A stretch of 64,000 bases of DNA from Pseudophaeomoniella oleicola (taxonomy: Eukaryota; Ascomycota; Eurotiomycetes; Phaeomoniellales; Phaeomoniellaceae), in NCBI GenBank assembly GCA_003868215.1, contig QWDQ01000019.1, forward strand, positions 62,001 to 126,000, in the 5' to 3' direction. The position numbers and the translations under genes were made by a program. Position 1 is the stretch's first letter. The number at the start of each line of letters is the position of its first letter. Positions 58,260 to 64,000 of this stretch are shown here, one piece after another. The notes under the pieces were generated by a model that saw only the letters and a program-made list of their open reading frames with translations, ran no database searches and was not told where the DNA came from.

Positions 58260-61200
58260 ATGTCGACGCTCACCGCCGATGTGGCCGGAAGCTCCAGCGC
58301 AGCTGCCAAGACACCTGCGCAATTGTTGCAGGAAAAGCATGAAGCTGCAGTAACCCACAAACCAACTGTCGAGGACGTACCTGATGAGGAGGACCTTGCA
58401 CACCCTCCACCAACTCTAAGTGCTTCGGCCGTGTCGCCATCGGGATCTAGCGCTCAACCCCAGGCCAATGGCGTTTCTGAAAAAGCTGCAGGAAAACAAA
58501 AGGCGAAGGAGCCAGGGAAAGCTGGTTTGGATACTCAATCTGAAGAGGCGTTCCCATCGTTGGGCGGACCCAAGGCTCGACCTCAGCCTACAGCATGGGG
58601 CGCCGGCGCGCCAAAGTGGGGTGCAAACCCTGGGACTAACGGTATCACCAACGGTGTCCCAGGGGTACAGCCATCGGAAGCCTCTTCGCGCGCCTCAACT
58701 CCAGCCTCTGGCATCGCGTCTCCACCTCCAAGAGGCGGGCCCCCAGCAATGGCCATGCCTGGAAAATTCATGGATCATATCCAACTTGCACCGTCTCAGA
58801 TGGCTAAGGACAAGGTCGTCAAACCAGTTCTCGATAGTATCAATCGCAAATCTAGAGCTCGTGTCAGCCAAAGAGTCGGACCCAATCAATCCATAGTTTT
58901 CGAAGGCACAGGCCCTCAAGAGGCCGTGCGCCAAGCTTTGAAGCAAATTTCGAAAGAGCTGGGCACCCAACAGCAAGTCAAGATACCAGTGCCACTATCG
59001 GTCCGCCCGCATATCATCGGTAAAGGTGGCGCGACTATCCAGAATATCATGCAGCAAACCGGGGCAAAAATCCAGGTGCCAAAGTCGGATGAGAGTGTTC
59101 CTCAGGATGAGGACGATGATTCCGCAACGATCGACGTTGAAGTCACTGGTGACCCGATCGCTGCCGGCGAAGCGCGCAAAAAGATTGAGGATATTGTGTC
59201 GTCAAGAACATCGAATGTGAACCTGCGCTTGAGGGATATCCCACCAGAATTCTTCCCGTTCATCGCTGGCCCACATAACAGAAATGTTGCTGCTCTGGAG
59301 AAGGATAACCTCCATATTGAGGTGCCTCAGTATCACACCTGGACGCACCAACCACCACCGCAGTTGCCGAAACCACAAGAACGCCCCAACTTTGTGGCAA
59401 ATCCAGATATGCATATTAGATTGACCGGAGATCGGAATGCCGCACAAGAAGCTCGCCTGGCAATTGAAAGGCAAGTCGAGGAGCTGCGTTTGCAGCTTGC
59501 ACTTGACGAGCAGAACATTCAACGTGCGTATCACCAGTTCATCATCGGCGACAGAGGAATGTCGTTACATGACTTTTTGGACGAGACTGGTTGTGCCATC
59601 ATTCTTCCACCCGAATCGGACAATGGCGAAAATATCACCATTGTTGGACCTGCTGACCAACTCCAAGCCGGTATTGATAAAGCGATGGAGCTTGCTACGA
59701 TGATGTCAATGCAGACAATCAGACCAAGTCAGTACGGCGCTAATGCAAGCTTTGGTCAAGATTCCTATGCCCGTGCTTTGACAAGGTATATGATAGAACG
59801 TCAACTCACAGCTGAACTGGAGCGGTTGCATGATGCCTCTATCGTCGTTCCCACCTCTCTTGACGGCCCGCCAGAGGATTGGCAGATCTTTGCACGCGAG
59901 GGCAAGAAGGCGATGCAGGCTCGCAATGATGTTATCAAGATTCTCCAAGCATACCCTCCCACTCGTTTCCAACCCATCTCCGCCGACCATTTCTTCCACC
60001 CGCATGTCCGAAGTCAGTACGCTGATTCTATGCTGAATGACCTTGGCGTCAGGATGGTCTTACCACAAGACGGAAGTGGAGACGAAATTGTGCTTGTATA
60101 TGAAGGTGCTCCAGAAGTTGGAGCTGAACCTCAAATCTCAAGGCAAAGACCATCTAGTCCTGAGGCTGTTGCCTTCAAGGAAGCATTGGACAAAGCGCAA
60201 AATCTCATCTCCAGCTTCATTATGTCCGATGCGCAGGATCTTTCCAGTAAGAATCTGCAGGTACCAAGGAAGTAAGTTTGCTCCAGACCTTCGGTGATCC
60301 ACACTAACAACTGTAGGTTCCATGACAAGGTTAGGCGTTTCGTTGGACAACAGTCACAACCAACACCACCTCATGGCTTCCCCGCCAGCGTCAAGTATGG
60401 TTCGCGAGACGGTGCACCAGCTGACGTCGTCAACCTCCGTGGCCCATCTGCCCATGTCGATTCTTTGGAATCTCAAATACGGACCTTTTTAGAAGAGGTC
60501 GAACGCGAAGAACTCGAGCGGGGCTATATCACAACCTTTGATTTCCCACAAAAGTATGCAAATCAACTTATCGGCAAGCGTGGGGAAAACATCAACCGTC
60601 TACGACATGAATTCGACGTTGACATTCAGGTTGATAAGAGTGGCAAGGTGGAGATCAAGGGCCCACAGGCAAAAGCCGAGCGTTGCAAAACCCACATCCT
60701 CACATTTGGTAAGAAGCTGGAGGATGAAGTCAGCTACACTATCAAGGTCGACCCGAAGTATCACCGAGACTTGATTGGGGCAAAGGGTGCTGCTGTACGC
60801 AAGCTTGAGGATCGTTATGGAGTGCATATCCAATTTCCCACTTCCAAGGCTATGAACGAGGACCAGTCCATAGCAGACACTGCCAGCGAGGCCGGTGGGG
60901 CCCGACGAGGTCGAAACCAACCCCTCGATGAGATCTGGATCCGTGGTCCTCGAAGAGGTGCCGACGAGGCGAGAGCAGAGATCCTTGACCTTGTTCAATT
61001 CTACAAAGATCAGTCATTCACAGCAACTGTTTCGGTCGCAAAGAAGCAGCTTCCTTCGCTTATGGGCAAAGGTGGCAGCGCGATGAGTGCTCTTCGATAC
61101 GACACCGGTGCACAGATCGATGTCCCCTCAATCCAGGATGCCGCGGAAGGCGATCGCGTGGATATCAAGGTCAAGGGCACAAAGACACAAGTCGAGAAGG

Positions 61201-62347
61201 CCAAAGCCGCTCTACAGGAGAGAGCTAAAGCATTTGACGAGATCGTGTCACGGTCAATCGACGTCGACAAGAAGTATCACCAAACGTTGATTGGTTCTGG
61301 AGGTTAGTTTAGCTAAGACCCCAATTTTTTGATGCTCGTTATTGACCGAAAACAGGCTCGAACATCCGACGCATCGTTTTGGATGCCGGAGGTCCTGACA
61401 ACAGCGCTAGAGTTGTTCGTTTCCCAGACCGAAACTCTGAATCAAGCACAATCCGTATTGAAGGTCCCAAGGCCCTTGTTGACAAGGTCTACAACTCGAT
61501 TGAATCTTTTGTACAACAGAAGGAGAATCAGGTCACAGATTCATTGGATGTGCCTACTGAGAAGCACCGTGTCCTGATTGGACGCGGTGGCGAGACCCGA
61601 AGAAACCTTGAATCGCAGTTCAACGTCTCTGTCGACATACCTAAACAAGGGTCTGGTCGTACTGGTGTCAAGGTGTCCGGTAGCAGCGCAGACGTAAGCA
61701 AGGCGCTAGAACATATTGCTGAACTGGTTAAAGAACCGGCCGGGGAGACTGTTCAGGTACCCAAGGCACTTCATCACCATCTCTCTCAGAATGGGCAGTT
61801 CTTCCGCCAGCTTCGCAACAGCCACGAAGTCACGGTGGATCATGGTGGCCAGAAGCCCCCACCGCGACCGAAAGCCAGTACGCGAAAGGGTCCAGGCGCC
61901 AATGGTTTCACGCCATTGATCACTGATGACCCAAGTGACGTTGCAGACGCATTCTCTTGGGAGATCGTTGAGCACAACCCTGCCGCAGACGGTGAGGCTG
62001 AGGGCACCATCCCATGGATTCTGTCCGGAAGCTCGCCAGAAGCGGTTTCCAAGGCTAAAGCACTGATAGAGAAGGCTTTAGCCGAAGCCAGCAAACCTTC
62101 AGCAACCGGATATTTGACCCTGCCTGACCCTCGCTCATACCGGCTAGTCGTCGGACCTGGAGGACGAGAGATCAACCGTATCCGCGATAAGACCGGTTGC
62201 AAGATCCAAGTGCCCAAGGCGCAGGGACGGAGCAATGGTGCCTCGCATGGCGATGCGGAAGATGCAGTTGAGATTACCGGTTCGAAGGATGGAGTCGAAC
62301 TTGCCAAGGACATGATTTTGGAGACTGTAAAAAAGGGTGGGAACTGA
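58260..62347 (+). CDS. Scp160/vigilin-like multi-KH-domain RNA-binding protein
   Basis: Cytoplasmic, ribosome- and ER-associated RNA-binding protein by family. Exons are 58260..60271, 60317..61302 and 61356..62347 (1329 aa). The N-terminal 170 residues are low-complexity (Ala, Pro, Ser, Gly), with SEEAFPSLGG as a short conserved motif. Then comes a long series of KH folds. GxxG loops seen in order are IGKGGATI, IGDRGMSL, IGKRGENI, IGAKGAAV, MGKGGSAM, IGSGGSNI, IGRGGETR and VGPGGREI. Several other KH-like units lack the GxxG loop, as in yeast Scp160. The length is close to fungal orthologues. Both introns are 45-53 bp and each junction restores a KH motif. Confidence 0.94.
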
Positions 62348-64000
62348 TTAGGTACATAGAACATGGGAGTGGAGCCGAAAAAGGAAAGGTCATGATCAGG
62401 AGAAAGTGGCCAAGTTCTGACCTGCCATGAAGGAGGGAACAAAAGTGATACTTGTTTTTTGAAGATAACCCAGGAAGCCAGTTCGCGGGTTTGCAAAATG
62501 TGTGTGTTCTCTCGAAGCGGGAAAAAAAAAGACCATGTCTCATTTTCAATGTTGAAACTGATAAGTTGTATCCTTACTATAGGTACCTATATCTGTATAC
62601 CAGCCGCATAGCTATTCTTACAGGAACCTTTCACCATTTTCTTGATTCAAAACTCCAACTTTGACTCTTGAGATAATTACTTGATAAACGTCAGAAGCAG
62701 GAAAAACCAAAAAGCTCTCTTTCCTCATTCATTGACCAGTTCGGAACCTATACCTAGGTAATTGGATATCAGAAAGATAATACCTACCTGTAAGCTAGGT
62801 AGGTAACTAACCGAACAACAATTTACTGTACTTTGATTGCTGCAAACTAAACCTTTTCAGTCTTCTTTCTAATTACCGTTGACATCCAACGATCGACCAG
62901 TTGTTTCGTGAGTAAGTCATCATCTAGTATTGCCGTGCTTACATACGTTATTGCCGCGATGAGATGAGATCTTCCCTCCCGGCCCTCCAGTAGGTAGGTA
63001 TCCGTGTCTATATACGGACTGGAGGAGGAGGAGGAGGAGGAAGTAAATGCTAGAGGAGACTCAGAGCAAGGAAGTGGACAGGAGAAGCAAAAAGAGAAGA
63101 GAATGAAGCCGCACTCGTTCACAACAGAGAGCTGGACCAACTCTGTCAATTCATTTCTGTGGTGTTCGAAGAGTGTGATGGTGGAGGTTGAGAGGTGGTT
63201 TACGAAGAGTAGAGAAGGAGAGAGCAGGGAGTTCGAAGGTGTAGGATGGCCGTTCTCTATGACCTCCACTCATATAACGAGAAATGACTAAATCGAGCAA
63301 AGGACTGGATGAGTACCTTGAAAATGATGGCTGATCTGCATGAATTGGCGTCCGGAACAAGATCTACGCGAAGATGTCGCAGATTATCCTGGTTGATCGA
63401 CACGAATGTCAATGGTTTTGTCTGGGGGACATCCATGAGGAGACTGATACATTCCGCAGGCATTGTTGCTTCACGACTTCAGCTTTATCTCCAGAACCCC
63501 AGATTTGCACACCCCTAGGGTTCATCGTAGCCATGCATGAGACATACCCGACGCACCGTTCGTCTCGGTGGCGTAGAGCGTGCATCCCGATATAGTGACA
63601 GTATCGTGCCATGCACAGAGAAAATACCGCCATATGATACCGCAAATGTGAAAGTCGATACTTATTAGTACATGCCGACTAAAGGATTATGATGCCCTTG
63701 GATCTTCTCGGTTGGCGCAATGTGGAAATGAGTGAAAGAAACATTTCTGCAATAGAGGGATTGGGTTTTGCTAGAAAAAATACTTTCATCTTTTCATTGG
63801 ATTCATCTCGGATGCTGCTTGCAAGGAAGAACGAAAAGCATCAATATTCCACTGTAAGAACGATCAAATGTAATCAAAATGGTCAGTGCTAACTTAGGGT
63901 GATTTCTTCATCTCTGAAATCTGTCCACACTAACGAGTCAAGGATCATGTCGCGTAGAGATAGAAACGCACCGATACTTCTCAATCCTTGACTGCGACAT
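62348..64000. other. 3' flank and intergenic, no gene supported
   Basis: It contains TAGGTA arrays (about 62580, 62750-62805, 62990-63000) and a GGA microsatellite. A minus-strand frame at 62847-63269 has no ATG at its head and is Ser-rich because it reads the microsatellite. No recognisable gene before the window ends. Confidence 0.6.
63021..63042. repeat. (GGA)n microsatellite
   Basis: Seven GGA units in intergenic DNA. Confidence 0.95.

Noticed and set aside
62847-63269. 140-codon minus-strand frame with a serine run
   Set aside because: The frame begins with GTG, the serine run is the GGA microsatellite read backwards, and no family is recognisable.
1-64000. CRISPR arrays, rRNA or tRNA genes
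   Set aside because: The arrays present are simple microsatellites or short word repeats without spacer structure. I recognised no rRNA core or tRNA cloverleaf by eye; a covariance-model scan for tRNAs would be decisive and was not possible.

Overview
The window is nuclear DNA of a filamentous ascomycete (Pezizomycotina). The evidence is short GT-AG introns of 41-149 bp with CTAAC/CTGAC-like branch sites, fungal-only families (Dal5-type permeases, Zn2Cys6 regulators, a Cps1-type GT2, a Scp160-type KH protein), and intergenic DNA littered with TAGGTACCTA-type words and microsatellites. I cannot resolve the class from this sequence. I support 23 protein-coding genes. For every multi-exon gene I derived the splice sites by hand, and each model gives a length divisible by three. 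I recognised no tRNA, rRNA, CRISPR array, transposon or virus-derived element.

Layout. 0-5 kb: a sugar porter cut by the window edge, then an Fps1-like aquaglyceroporin. 7.7-17 kb: a Dal5-type permease, a secreted GH125 mannosidase-like enzyme, a SnoaL/NTF2-like protein, an FMN alpha-hydroxyacid oxidase and a secreted amidase. 17.8-25.3 kb: a membrane GT2 glycosyltransferase, an SDR, a NifS-type molybdenum-cofactor-sulfurase-like protein without its MOSC half, and a small secreted four-cysteine protein in a gene-poor stretch. 27.7-43.0 kb: a compact block of a 5-oxoprolinase divergently paired with a Dal5-type permease, two FAD amine/imino-acid oxidases of the sarcosine oxidase/amadoriase family, and two Zn2Cys6 regulators. 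43-64 kb: a glycine-rich fungal protein, a secreted S28 peptidase, an RS-rich small protein, a beta-lactamase-fold hydrolase, a MATE transporter with an N-terminal TFIIB-like segment, and a Scp160/vigilin-like multi-KH protein.

How genes may work together. The 27.7-43.0 kb block has the shape of a nutritional cluster: an anion permease, a ring-opening enzyme that yields glutamate, two oxidases for secondary or glycated amino acids, and two candidate local regulators. The substrate is inferred, not shown. The most unusual single gene is the TFIIB/MATE chimera at 54.6-56.4 kb. Next come the two GC-AG introns in the first Zn2Cys6 gene and the Lys in place of the selectivity-filter Arg in the aquaglyceroporin.
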